Source: Microbispora rosea
Lineage (GTDB): Bacteria > Actinomycetota > Actinomycetes > Streptosporangiales > Streptosporangiaceae
Length of the DNA stretch: 64,000 nt
NCBI RefSeq assembly: GCF_900156315.1
Contig: NZ_FTNI01000022.1
Span: forward strand, 26,751 to 90,750
Reading direction: 5' to 3'
Both the position numbers and the translations under genes were made by a program. The stretch's first letter is position 1; every line of letters begins with the position of its first letter. Shown piece by piece: positions 55,747 through 64,000 of the stretch. Under the pieces are notes generated by a model. That model made no database searches. It was not told the origin of the DNA and saw only the letters and a list, made by a program, of their open reading frames with translations.

Positions 55747-57810
55747 CTACCCGAAGTCGCGGATGGCGGGCATCGTGCCGGTGGCCTCCTCGGCCTCCTG
55801 CGGCACCGGGTCGGGCAGGATCTCCCGCACCCGGTCCTGGATCAGGCGCGTCACCTCCCGCTGGTCGAGCGTGCCGTCCACCATGAGGTAGCGGTCGGGG
55901 TCGGCCGCCGCCAGCGCCCGGAACTCCCGCCGCACCCGCTCGTGGAACTCCAGCGGCTCGGCCTCGATGCGGTCGGCGGGCGAGGCCATCCGCCGCAGCC
56001 CGACCGCGGGCGGCACGTCGATGAGCACGGTCAGGTCGGGGACGAGGCCACCCGTCGCCCACCTGTTGATCCTCGCGACGTCCTCCTGGTCGAGCGACCG
56101 CCCGGCGCCCTGGTAGGCCAGCGACGAGTCCACGTACCTGTCGGAGATCACCGTCGAGCCGTGCCGCAGGGCGGGCCTGATGACCTTCTCCACGTGCTCG
56201 GCCCGGTCGGCGGCGTACAGCATCGCCTCGGCCCGCGGGGACAGGCCCTGGTGGGCGGCGTCGAGCAGGATCGCCCGCAACCGCATGCCGACCTTGGTCG
56301 AGCCCGGCTCGCGGGTCTGCACGACGTCGAAGCCCTGGTCGCGCAGCCAGATCGCGAGCAGCCGCGACTGGGTGGTCTTGCCCGAGCCCTCGCCGCCTTC
56401 GAAGGCGATGAACAGACCGCGCTCGGGGTCGGTCTCCTCCGGCTCGAATCGCCGCCCGCGCAGGGCGGTCAGCAGGTCGACCGCGATGGGAACCCCCCGC
56501 CGGTCGTCCATGTGCCGCAGCGCGACCACCCCGACGGCGATCGCCAGCAGCGCGCCCAGGAGCAGCACGAGGTTCGTGCCGTCGAAGCGGTAGCTGATCC
56601 CGGCGACCCCGAGGGCGTGCGTGCCGAACAACGCGGCCAGCGTCGAGGCCACCGCCACGACCAGCAGCAGCACCACCCGGGCCAGCGACTGCAGGAAGGA
56701 GAACGTGCGGCCGCGCAGCCCGTCCTCCACCTCCAGGCCGATCACGGTGTAGCCGATGATCCAGGCGATGCCGGCGCAGGCGCCGAGCACCACGGTCAGC
56801 ACGACCACGACGACCAGGTTCTGGATGAGCGCGACGGCGGCCAGCGTCAGGCCCGCGAGCATGATCGACAGCCCGAACAGCCGCCGCCTGGACAGGCCCT
56901 TCAGCAGCCTCAGGCCGAAGAACATGCCGAACGCCATGCCGAGGAAGACGGCGCAGAACACGGCGCCGTACCCCGCGTCGCCGCCACCCAAGGCCTGCAC
57001 GTACGCCTTGGCGACGCCGATGACGGCGCCTCCGGCGGCGAACGCCCCGAGCATCCCGATGATCAGGCCGCGCACGACGCGGTCGCCGCCGACGAACCGC
57101 CATCCCTCGGTGATCTGCCGGAGCACCGAGGGCGCGGACACGTGCCTGACGTGGTTCTTCGGAATGGCCCGCAGGGTGAAGACCATCACGGCGGAGGCCA
57201 GGTAGGCCAGCGCGTTGGCGTACAGCGCGATGCTGGTGGCCGCGACGTCGAACGACGGAGCGGCCGCCGAGATCGTCGTGACCACGCCCGACACGATCGC
57301 GAACAGCGCCGCGGCCACGGGGGCGGTGCCGTACGTCACCAGGAGGTTGAGCTGGTTGGCCTCCTCGAGCCGCTCCTTGGGCACGAGATTGGGCACGGTG
57401 GCGTCCTTGGCGGGCACCCAGAAGAGGTTCACGCACTCGACCAGGAACGTCGCGATGATCACCCACTGGTAGTTGCCGACCAGCGGGATCGACAGCACCA
57501 CCGCGAACCTCGCGAGGTCGGCGACGACCATCGTCAGCCTGCGGTCGAACCGGTCGGCCACCGCTCCCGCGAGCGGGCCGAGCAGGATCGCGGGCAGCAT
57601 CTTGGCGATGAAGACGCCGCCGATGGCGAGGCTCTGCGCTTGGAAGCCCGACCCCGCGGTCAGGTTACCGGCCAGCGCGGTCAGCGCGATGATGTTGAGC
57701 CAGTCGCCGAGGCTGCACGTCGCCATCGCCGTCCACAGCCTGCGGAACGGCGCGTTCGTCAGCACGTGCGGCTGCTTGCGTCGCGCGGCGGCCCGGCCAG
57801 GGGTGCTCAT
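55747..57810 (-). CDS. tmk: MFS-like membrane domain fused to thymidylate kinase
   Basis: A 687-residue fusion. Residues about 20-445 form a 12-helix MFS-type transporter (DRFDRRLTMVVADL; WVPAKDATVPNLV). Residues about 470-675 are a complete dTMP kinase: P-loop FEGGEGSGKTTQ, the DRY motif SDRYVDSSLAYQG and LID REPGSTKVG region. The kinase makes dTDP for DNA synthesis. Such fusions are known in actinobacteria. The transporter-like part may anchor the enzyme or move a substrate; its role is not established. ATG at 57810 lies directly before MSTPGR. Confidence 0.93.
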   Translation of the reverse strand: MSTPGRAAARRKQPHVLTNAPFRRLWTAMATCSLGDWLNIIALTALAGNLTAGSGFQAQSLAIGGVFIAKMLPAILLGPLAGAVADRFDRRLTMVVADLARFAVVLSIPLVGNYQWVIIATFLVECVNLFWVPAKDATVPNLVPKERLEEANQLNLLVTYGTAPVAAALFAIVSGVVTTISAAAPSFDVAATSIALYANALAYLASAVMVFTLRAIPKNHVRHVSAPSVLRQITEGWRFVGGDRVVRGLIIGMLGAFAAGGAVIGVAKAYVQALGGGDAGYGAVFCAVFLGMAFGMFFGLRLLKGLSRRRLFGLSIMLAGLTLAAVALIQNLVVVVVLTVVLGACAGIAWIIGYTVIGLEVEDGLRGRTFSFLQSLARVVLLLVVAVASTLAALFGTHALGVAGISYRFDGTNLVLLLGALLAIAVGVVALRHMDDRRGVPIAVDLLTALRGRRFEPEETDPERGLFIAFEGGEGSGKTTQSRLLAIWLRDQGFDVVQTREPGSTKVGMRLRAILLDAAHQGLSPRAEAMLYAADRAEHVEKVIRPALRHGSTVISDRYVDSSLAYQGAGRSLDQEDVARINRWATGGLVPDLTVLIDVPPAVGLRRMASPADRIEAEPLEFHERVRREFRALAAADPDRYLMVDGTLDQREVTRLIQDRVREILPDPVPQEAEEATGTMPAIRDFG

Positions 57811-57965
57811 GATGTCAGCGTATCCAGGTGCTCGCTGGGCTTGGGAGACGGACGAGCGGGCCGCTGGGGCCTGCCCGTCGCCTGAGGGTATTACGTCCGC
57901 CTCGTCCTCGCTGTCGAGATGGCGCCAATGCTCTGCCCGGTTCCGTTTCCGGGGGTCCGGCGCGG

Positions 57966-59288
57966 TCAGGCGCGCAGCTCGATGAGGGTGATCTCGGGAG
58001 GCGCGCCCACCCGGACCGGCGGCCCCCAGAAGCCCGCCCCTCGTGTCACGTAGACCTGGGTATCGCCGCCGCCCGTGCGCGGCACGCTCGCCAGCCCCGC
58101 GACCACGGGCTGCTGCAGCGGCACGAGCAGGTTGAACGGCGCCATCTGCCCGCCGTGGGTGTGCCCGGAGAGCTGGAGATCGACGCCGTGCGCGGCGGCC
58201 TGCGTCACCTGGACGGGCTGATGGGCCATGAGCACGACGGGCCGGTTCGCGTCGCGGCCCCCGAGCGCCTTGCCCAGGTCCGGGCCGTCGCCCGACGGCA
58301 CGCCGTTGAGGTCGTTGACGCCCGCGAGGTCCAGTACGGCGCCCGCGTGCCGGATCTCGACCCGCTCGTTGCGCAGCGGCCGGACGCCCAGCGAGCGCAA
58401 CTCCTCGATCCACTCCTGGGGGCCCTCGGCGGTGTAGTACTCGTGGTTGCCGGTGACGAAATACGCGCCATAGCGGGATTCGAGGGACCCGAGCGGTGTG
58501 GCGAGACGACCGAGCTCGGCCACCGTGCCGTCCACCAGGTCGCCCACGATCGTCACCGCGTCGGCCTCCAGGCCGTTGATCATCCGGACGATCCGCTCCG
58601 TGTGGCCGCGGCCGGTCAGCGGGCCGAGATGGATGTCGCTGACGACCGCGATGCGCAGCCCGCTCATCCGGGGGTCGAGCCGGGGCAGGCGGATCGGCAC
58701 CCGCTCGATCACCGGATCCCCGAGGGCCATGCTCACGCCGTAACCCACGGTCGCGAGCGCTCCCGCGGCCACGACGGCGGAGGCCGTGCGGGAGATGAAC
58801 AGCCGCCGGTCGATCGCCGGCGTGCCCGCCGCGGCCTCCTCCGCCACCGGCATGCCGGTCGTGGCCGTGCCGTGAGCGGTGGCGCCTCCCCCGGCCGCCG
58901 CGCCGGCGAGGACCACCTCGTCCACCGGCGCCGCTTCCTCCTCGGCCCGCTCGGCCGGAGCGGCGGCTTCGGCCGCACGGCGGCGCCGGGACACGACGAA
59001 CGTCGCGACCGCCCGGGGCACCTCCATGACCAGGCCGAACACGAACAGATAGAACATCACGGCCAGCCACAGGTAGCCGGGCCAGGCCACGACCCGCTCC
59101 ACGTCCATGCCGAGGCCGAGCCGGCTCCCGCCGAAGGTCACCACCATCAGGACGGCGAGGACCACGAGCGCCCACGTCAGCACCCGGCGCGAACGCGATC
59201 CCGGCGTCGTGGACGCCCTGACCAGCCTCCGCCACAGATAGGCGTGCACGACGACGACGGCCGCCACAATCATGCCGACGAACCCCAC
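57966..59288 (-). CDS. Membrane-anchored metallophosphoesterase (YkuE-like)
   Basis: A 440-residue membrane protein. Three helices occupy about 5-110 and a further helix lies near 170-190; the phosphoesterase domain follows. The metal motifs are complete: SDIHLG, GDLVDG, TGNHEYY, LMAHQP and SGHTHGGQ. The class includes lipid-A/undecaprenyl-like and UDP-sugar pyrophosphate hydrolases (YkuE type). The start is GTG at 59288 with GGGGAG at 59294-59299 (minus strand). It lies between topA and tmk in the same direction. Confidence 0.88.
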   Translation of the reverse strand: MGFVGMIVAAVVVVHAYLWRRLVRASTTPGSRSRRVLTWALVVLAVLMVVTFGGSRLGLGMDVERVVAWPGYLWLAVMFYLFVFGLVMEVPRAVATFVVSRRRRAAEAAAPAERAEEEAAPVDEVVLAGAAAGGGATAHGTATTGMPVAEEAAAGTPAIDRRLFISRTASAVVAAGALATVGYGVSMALGDPVIERVPIRLPRLDPRMSGLRIAVVSDIHLGPLTGRGHTERIVRMINGLEADAVTIVGDLVDGTVAELGRLATPLGSLESRYGAYFVTGNHEYYTAEGPQEWIEELRSLGVRPLRNERVEIRHAGAVLDLAGVNDLNGVPSGDGPDLGKALGGRDANRPVVLMAHQPVQVTQAAAHGVDLQLSGHTHGGQMAPFNLLVPLQQPVVAGLASVPRTGGGDTQVYVTRGAGFWGPPVRVGAPPEITLIELRA

Positions 59289-59366
59289 GAGAACTCCCCT
59301 CGACCGGCTGGCGATCAAGGGCCGGCTGACGACGATGCTACGAGCTGACAGCGACAGCCGCGTCCG

Positions 59367-59397
59367 TTGTCCACAGCCGGGGTCCGGCTGTGGACAA
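59367..59397. promoter_or_regulatory. Perfect inverted repeat of two DnaA-box-like sites
   Basis: TTGTCCACAGCCGG (59367-59380) and its exact complement (59384-59397) are separated by GGT. Each arm starts with TTGTCCACA, the actinobacterial form of the DnaA box. It lies in the gap between topA and the phosphoesterase gene, so it could titrate DnaA, control the downstream replication genes, or act as a topA terminator hairpin. Confidence 0.75.
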
Positions 59398-59477
59398 GTC
59401 GCGAAGCCATACAGGCACGCCACCGCGCCATGCGAGGACCCCGGGTCAGCGGACCAGGGTCAGCGCGGGGACCGGGG

Positions 59478-62219
59478 TCAGGACTTCCCTGCGGGCTTCT
59501 TCGTGGCGGTCCTGGCACGGGTCGTGCGCTTGGGGGCCGGAGCCCGCTCCCGCCGCTCGGCCAGCAGCTCCGCCGCCCGCTCCAGCGTGATGTCCTCGAC
59601 CGTGTCGCCCTTGCGCAGGGACGCGTTGGTCTCGCCGTCGGTGACGTAGGGACCGAAACGGCCCTCCTTCACCACGACCGGCTTCTTGGAGTTCGGGTCC
59701 TCGCCCAGCTCACGAAGGGGCGGCGCGGCGGCGGCACGACCGCGTCCGCGGGCCTTCGGCTGCGCGAACAGCTCCTTGGCCTGCTCGATCGTGACCGTCA
59801 GCAGGTCCTCCTCGGACGGCAGCGACCGCGAGTCGGTGCCCTTCTTGATGTAGGGCCCGAACTTGCCGTTCTGCGCGGTCACCTCCTCGCCGTCGATCTG
59901 GCCGACGACCCGGGGAAGCTGGAGCAGCTTCAGCGCCTGCTCCAGCGTGATCGTGTCCAGGTCCATCGACTTGAACAGCGAGCTCGTCCGCGGCTTGGGC
60001 GCGTCCGCCTTCTTCGTCCGCTTCTTGCCGTCCTCCGGCGCCGGCTCCTCGGGCAGGATCTCCGTGACGTACGGGCCGTAACGGCCGTCCTTGGCCACGA
60101 TTTTCCGGCCGGTCGCCGGGTCGACGCCCAGCTCGCGGTCGCCGCTCGGGCGCGAGAACAGCTCCTCGGCCTTCTCGGCGGTCAGCTCGTCCGGCGCCAT
60201 GTCCTCCGGGATGTTCACCCGGGCGCCGTCGCGGTCGAGGTAGGGCCCGTAGCGGCCGACCCTGATCACGATGTCCGTCCCCCTGATCGGGAACGAGCTG
60301 ATCTCCTTGGCGTCGATCTCGCCGAGGTCGGTGACCATCTCCTTCAGGCCCTCGTCGCCGTCCTCGCCGCCGAAGTAGAAACGGCGCAGCTCGGGCACCC
60401 GCTCGGCCCGGTCGTTGGCGATGTCGTCGAGGACCTTCTCCATCTCGGCCGTGAAGTCGTAGTCGACCAGGTTGCCGAAGTGCTGTTCGAGCAGGTTGAC
60501 CACGGCGAACGCGAGGAACGACGGCACCAGGGCGGTGCCCTTCTTGAACACGTAGCCCCGGTCGAGGATCGTTCCGATGATCGACGCGTACGTCGACGGC
60601 CGCCCGATCTCGCGGTCCTCCAGCTCCTTGACCAGCGACGCCTCGGTGTAGCGCGCGGGCGGCTTGGTCGAGTGCCCGAGCGCGGTCAGCTCGGCCGCCG
60701 TGAGCCGGTCGCCCTCGGCCAGCGTGGGCAGGCGCTTCTCCGAGTCGTCCCGGTCGGTCGAGGGGTCGTCCGCGCCCTCCACGTACGCCTTGAGGAAGCC
60801 GTGGAAGGTGATGGTCCGTCCGGTGGCGCTGAACTCCACGCTCTCGTTCGCGCTGGACGTGCCGCCCACCTTGACCGACACCGACTCGCCGACGGCGTCC
60901 TTCATCTGGGAGGCGACCGTACGCTGCCAGATCAGCTCGTACAGGCGGAACATGTCCCCGGACAGGCCGGTCTCGCCCGGCGTGCGGAACTCCTCGCCGG
61001 ACGGCCGGATGGCCTCGTGCGCCTCCTGGGCGTTCTTCACCTTGCTGGTGTAGACGCGCGGCTTGTCCGGCACGTACGCCGGGCCGTACAGCTTGATCGC
61101 CTGGCTGCGGGCGGCGGCGACGGCGGTCTCCGACAGCGTGATGCTGTCGGTTCGCATGTAGGTGATGTAGCCGTTCTCGTAGAGCCGCTGGGCCACCTGC
61201 ATCGTGTACTTGGCGGAGAAGCCCAGCTTGCGGCTCGCCTCCTGCTGCAGGGTCGTGGTCCGGAACGGCGCGTACGGCTTGCGCGTGTACGGCTTGCGCT
61301 CGACCGACCGCACCGCGTAGGCCACGCCCGCGAGGCGGCCGACGAGGGCCGTCGCCGCGGCCTCGTCGAGGTGGAGGACGTCGGAGCCCTTCAGCCTGCC
61401 GGTGGAGGCGAAGTCGCGGCCCTGGGCCACGCGCCTGCCGTCCACGCCGGTCAGCGTTGCGGAGAACGTCCGGGGGTCGTCGCCCGCCCGGCCGGTGTCG
61501 AACAGCGCCTGGAGGTCCCAGTAGTGGGCGGCGGTGAACGCCATGCGCTCCCGCTCACGCTCCACCACGAGCCTGGTGGCGACCGACTGGACACGACCGG
61601 CGGAAAGCCGCGGCTTGACCTTCTTCCACAGGACCGGGCTGACCTCGTAGCCGTACAGACGGTCGAGGATGCGCCGGGTCTCCTGGGCGTCGACCAGCCG
61701 GAGGTTGAGATCACGGGGGTTGGAGACCGCGTCCCTGATCGCATGCGGGGTGATCTCGTGGAACACCATGCGGTGCACCGGGATCTTGGGCTTGAGCACC
61801 TCGCGCAGGTGCCAGGCGATGGCCTCACCCTCCCGGTCCTCGTCGGTGGCGAGGTAGAGCTCGTCGGCTTCCTTGAGAAGCTGCTTGAGCTTGGACACCT
61901 GCGACTTCTTGTCCGGGTTCACGACGTAGAGCGGCTCGAACTCGTGGTCGACGTTCACCCCGAGGCGGGCCCATGCCTCGCTCTTGTACTTCTCCGGGAT
62001 GTCATCGGCCTTCTCCGGAAGATCGCGAATGTGGCCGATGCTCGACTCGACGATGTAGCCGCGCCCGAGGTACCCGGCGATCGTCTTCGCCTTCGCGGGC
62101 GATTCCACGATCACCAGGCGGGTTCCGCCGGCGTTGCCGTTGTTGGCTGGCACGCTGCTTCCTACCTCGCTGTCCGCTGTCATTCCCCGTACTGCCGGGC
62201 TTCGTACTCCCCGGCTCAT
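59478..62219 (-). CDS. topA: DNA topoisomerase I
   Basis: A 913-residue type IA topoisomerase that relaxes negative supercoils. The TOPRIM domain (LVIVESPAKAKTIAGYL, ATDEDREGEAIAWHL) and the active-site Tyr in GYITYMRTDSI are present. Four topoisomerase C-terminal repeats follow (DGRYGPYV type), with a basic Lys/Arg/Ala/Thr tail that increases processivity in actinobacteria. The zinc fingers of the E. coli enzyme are absent, as usual for the group. The ATG at 62219 has GAGGG upstream; an ATG at 62183 is also possible. Confidence 0.97.
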   Translation of the reverse strand: MSRGVRSPAVRGMTADSEVGSSVPANNGNAGGTRLVIVESPAKAKTIAGYLGRGYIVESSIGHIRDLPEKADDIPEKYKSEAWARLGVNVDHEFEPLYVVNPDKKSQVSKLKQLLKEADELYLATDEDREGEAIAWHLREVLKPKIPVHRMVFHEITPHAIRDAVSNPRDLNLRLVDAQETRRILDRLYGYEVSPVLWKKVKPRLSAGRVQSVATRLVVERERERMAFTAAHYWDLQALFDTGRAGDDPRTFSATLTGVDGRRVAQGRDFASTGRLKGSDVLHLDEAAATALVGRLAGVAYAVRSVERKPYTRKPYAPFRTTTLQQEASRKLGFSAKYTMQVAQRLYENGYITYMRTDSITLSETAVAAARSQAIKLYGPAYVPDKPRVYTSKVKNAQEAHEAIRPSGEEFRTPGETGLSGDMFRLYELIWQRTVASQMKDAVGESVSVKVGGTSSANESVEFSATGRTITFHGFLKAYVEGADDPSTDRDDSEKRLPTLAEGDRLTAAELTALGHSTKPPARYTEASLVKELEDREIGRPSTYASIIGTILDRGYVFKKGTALVPSFLAFAVVNLLEQHFGNLVDYDFTAEMEKVLDDIANDRAERVPELRRFYFGGEDGDEGLKEMVTDLGEIDAKEISSFPIRGTDIVIRVGRYGPYLDRDGARVNIPEDMAPDELTAEKAEELFSRPSGDRELGVDPATGRKIVAKDGRYGPYVTEILPEEPAPEDGKKRTKKADAPKPRTSSLFKSMDLDTITLEQALKLLQLPRVVGQIDGEEVTAQNGKFGPYIKKGTDSRSLPSEEDLLTVTIEQAKELFAQPKARGRGRAAAAPPLRELGEDPNSKKPVVVKEGRFGPYVTDGETNASLRKGDTVEDITLERAAELLAERRERAPAPKRTTRARTATKKPAGKS

Positions 62220-62417
62220 GACACCCTCGTCGTCCGGGCCGGGGGCGCTTACCCCCTGGAGGCGCCGACGAGGCGCCGCTTTGAAGGTACCTGCCGCCGG
62301 ACGTTCCTCCCCCTCGGGCTACCCGGTTATGTCCGGGAATGTAACCCGCCTGGCGCTGTTATCCACGGAGACGCAGAATAGAGCCCAACCGAGTTCCCTA
62401 GCACGCCCCGGAGACCA

Positions 62418-62609
62418 ATGGCTGTGCTCGACTACTCCTATCTGGACCTGTATCTCCCTCGGGACACCCCTCGCGAGGCGGCGAGGCAGATGCTCACGGA
62501 GCATGCCGAGCACGGAGATTGGGAGCTGGAGCGGTTACGCCTTTATCCCGACGGCAGCAGGCGTGTCCGGCTGCGTCGGAAGATCATACGAGCCGCGCGG
62601 ACCATGTGA
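62418..62609 (+). CDS. DUF5703 family small protein
   Basis: A 63-residue protein: YLDLYLPRDTPREAARQML at the start, the WELERLRLYPDGSRRVRLRRKII core and a basic end. This matches the small actinobacterial DUF5703 family, of unknown function. It is divergent from topA and is a likely independent gene. Confidence 0.8.
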   Translation: MAVLDYSYLDLYLPRDTPREAARQMLTEHAEHGDWELERLRLYPDGSRRVRLRRKIIRAARTM

Positions 62610-62942
62610 CCCCCGAGGGCGCGGACGCCACGGTCAAAAGGGCTTTGCCCATCCGCAATGTCATCGATGCCATGACCGTAGTGCTCCCATCCGTCTCGAA
62701 ACAGTACCGGACAAAAGGGCTTTGCCCGCCCCGGGCCGCGCCCCCGGAACGGGCAAAGCGTTCGTGCCCCCTCCACTGGTGGTGGGGGGCGTTCTGGTCG
62801 CCCGCGCCGGAAGCATCTGGCAGACGCTCCCTGGCGCGGGCGAGCGATATCCCTCGCCTCCGTCAGCCGCGCGCCGCCGGATCACTTCCGCACGGCCGTC
62901 GCCGCCGGAGGTGTTCCCGTGCCGTCACGCGCGGCCGTACGA
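62610..62942. other. 333-base convergent gap with direct repeats
   Basis: No gene supported. CAAAAGGGCTTTGCCC occurs at 62635-62650 and again at 62712-62727 (77-base spacing). The second copy is the left side of a hairpin (next entry). Overall this is the shared terminator region for the DUF5703 and chaplin genes. Confidence 0.6.
62719..62759. terminator. Bidirectional terminator-like hairpin
   Basis: GCTTTGCCCG (62719-62728) pairs with CGGGCAAAGC (62750-62759) around a GC-rich 21-base loop that can fold further. It sits between the convergent DUF5703 and chaplin genes. Confidence 0.65.
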
Positions 62943-64000
62943 CTACTTGCGGCCGAACCGGAAGCGGCGGGTGACGGCGAACAGGCTCGCCGAAGCGGCG
63001 AACATGGCGCCGAGGGCCAGGGCGAGGAACGACGCCGGGTTCATCCCGGTCAGGCCGACCGGCTGCTCCGCGCTCATCAGCTTGAGCCCGCTCAGCTTGT
63101 CCAGCGGCAGCACGCCGGCGCTCTTCCCGAGGTCGCCGGTCGGCAGGTTGCGCGCCGTGTCGGCGACGGGCAGCGAGGCGGTCGCGTCCTCCAGCGTCTG
63201 GGTGGCGGTCAGCGAGCGGGTCGCGTCGTCGAGCGTGCCACCGGCCTTGGAGACGGCCGCGGGGGTGCTGCCGGCCTTCTTGCCCTTCGCGGCGGGCAGG
63301 CTCGGCGTCTCCGGCAGGCCGAGCATGTTCGGCAGGTCGCCGACGACCGGAGCGGACGGAGTCGCGGCGGCGCTCATCGGCTGCACCGTGTGCTTGCCCG
63401 ACAGCACCGACGCGCCCGGCATGGCGGGCATGGCCCCGCCGCGGGCGGCCTTGTGCTGCGGGTGGGCCCAGTGGCCGCTGCTCTTCCAGCCGCCGCCCAC
63501 CTGGGCGCCGCCCAGGCATCCCGCGGCGGCGTCGCCGAGCACGGCCACCGCGTTGCCGCAGATGTTGATCGGCGCGGTGATCGGGGCGACGATCTGGTTG
63601 CCCGCGAGGATCCCGTGCCGGCCCGAGGTGATGTTGCCACCCGCGCCGGCGCCGCCGCCGAGGACCGAGGCGCCGCCCCGGCAGCCCGCCTGGGACTTGC
63701 CGATGACCGACACCGCGTTGCCGCAGAGGTTGATCGGCGCGGTGATGGGGGCGACGATCTGGTTGCCGCCCAGGATCGAGCCGCGGCCGGACGTGACGTT
63801 GCCGCCCGCGCCCTTGCCGCCGTGCCTGCTCCAGCCGCCGATCACGGTCGCGCCGCCGCGGCAGCCCGCGAAGGCGTCGCCCGCGATCGCGATGGCGTTG
63901 CCGCAGACGTTGATCGGCACGGTGATCGGCGCGACCACCTGGTTGCCGCCGCCGACGCTGTGCACCCCGCTGGTGCGGTTGCCGCCCGCGCCCCCGCCGG
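62943..64000 (-). CDS. Multi-domain chaplin with C-terminal wall/membrane anchor (5' end cut by window)
   Basis: Hydrophobic surface protein of aerial hyphae. Three complete chaplin domains are visible (GGNQVVAPITVPINVCGN, GGNQIVAPITAPINLCGN and AGNQIVAPITAPINICGN), each with two cysteines and a GC(R/L)GGA end, joined by Gly-rich linkers. A further linker (GGNRTSG) at the edge implies at least a fourth domain outside. A Pro/Ala/Thr stalk of about 150 residues follows. Next comes VGLTG, a hydrophobic helix (SFLALALGAMFAASASLFAV) and RRFRFGRK, which is the layout of a sortase signal with a non-standard motif. Long chaplins of Streptomyces have two domains. Confidence 0.9.
   Translation of the reverse strand, partial: GGGAGGNRTSGVHSVGGGNQVVAPITVPINVCGNAIAIAGDAFAGCRGGATVIGGWSRHGGKGAGGNVTSGRGSILGGNQIVAPITAPINLCGNAVSVIGKSQAGCRGGASVLGGGAGAGGNITSGRHGILAGNQIVAPITAPINICGNAVAVLGDAAAGCLGGAQVGGGWKSSGHWAHPQHKAARGGAMPAMPGASVLSGKHTVQPMSAAATPSAPVVGDLPNMLGLPETPSLPAAKGKKAGSTPAAVSKAGGTLDDATRSLTATQTLEDATASLPVADTARNLPTGDLGKSAGVLPLDKLSGLKLMSAEQPVGLTGMNPASFLALALGAMFAASASLFAVTRRFRFGRK

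Noticed and set aside
55174..57885. Long open frame (about 900 codons) on the plus strand opposite tmk and holB
   Set aside because: GC-rich codon use leaves long open frames opposite real genes. Its translation is Arg/His/Gly/Gln-rich with no motif, while the minus strand has complete kinase and clamp-loader motifs.
57811..59235. Extended N-terminus for the tmk fusion (open to 59235)
   Set aside because: The extra ~475 residues lie opposite the phosphoesterase and are Arg/Gly/Ala-rich; the natural start is the ATG at 57810 before the first transporter helix.
59367..62381. About 1000-codon open frame opposite topA
   Set aside because: Same effect; the topoisomerase signatures are on the minus strand, and no family motif appears on this one.

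Overview
The window is very GC-rich DNA, with GTG and TTG starts, ATGA gene overlaps, one tRNA-Thr, ECF sigma factors, a multi-domain chaplin and a transporter-thymidylate kinase fusion. This fits a filamentous actinomycete, most likely of the Streptosporangiaceae type (inference from gene content and order; no phylogeny was run).

Layout. 1-7.2 kb is conserved chromosome: ftsH (cut by the window edge), hpt, tilS, a zinc protease of the F420-associated type and dacB run leftward, ppa runs rightward, followed by an NlpC/P60 peptidoglycan hydrolase. 7.3-11.4 kb holds a sigma-like protein fused to a zinc finger, a membrane helix and long Gly/Pro repeats, then a saccharopine-dehydrogenase-like protein and a lipoprotein. 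11.5-14.6 kb is a regulator-dehydrogenase-SDR cassette bracketed by a 40-bp direct repeat derived from the 3' end of the neighbouring ABC-F gene. 16.3-21 kb has a shortened Fic protein, a tandem repeat and an adenylating enzyme/acyl reductase pair resembling phenazine EhpF/EhpG. 21-30.5 kb is accessory: GNAT, methyltransferase, a secreted Arg/Thr hexapeptide-repeat protein, an ECF sigma factor paired with an FtsX-ectodomain membrane protein, a DUF11 surface protein and a STAND regulator. 30.6-36.8 kb is a run of small redox and regulator genes, including an SDR with a damaged end. 37-46.8 kb contains a Tat-exported phospholipase C, a histidine kinase whose response regulator is lost, tRNA-Thr, a secreted tripeptidyl peptidase, an OmpA-type lipoprotein and a GH43 glycosidase. 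46.9-51.3 kb has a helicase-like pseudogene, TetR/FAD-monooxygenase and HxlR/MBL/dienelactone-hydrolase modules. 51.4-62.2 kb is the conserved topA, phosphoesterase, tmk, holB, PSP1 block with an ECF sigma/membrane-protein pair lodged between holB and PSP1. The right edge has a DUF5703 gene and a chaplin cut by the window.

How parts work together. The edges are housekeeping (membrane proteolysis, purine salvage, tRNA-Ile lysidine synthesis, wall remodelling, pyrophosphate removal, replication, topology). The middle is environment-facing: secreted hydrolases, surface proteins, sigma/anti-sigma-like pairs and regulator-oxidoreductase pairs. Most promising candidates for something undescribed are the hexapeptide-repeat protein (23.2-24.3 kb), the repeat-bracketed cassette (11.5-14.6 kb), the carboxylate-reduction pair (17.4-19.9 kb), and the two sigma factors with unusual membrane partners.
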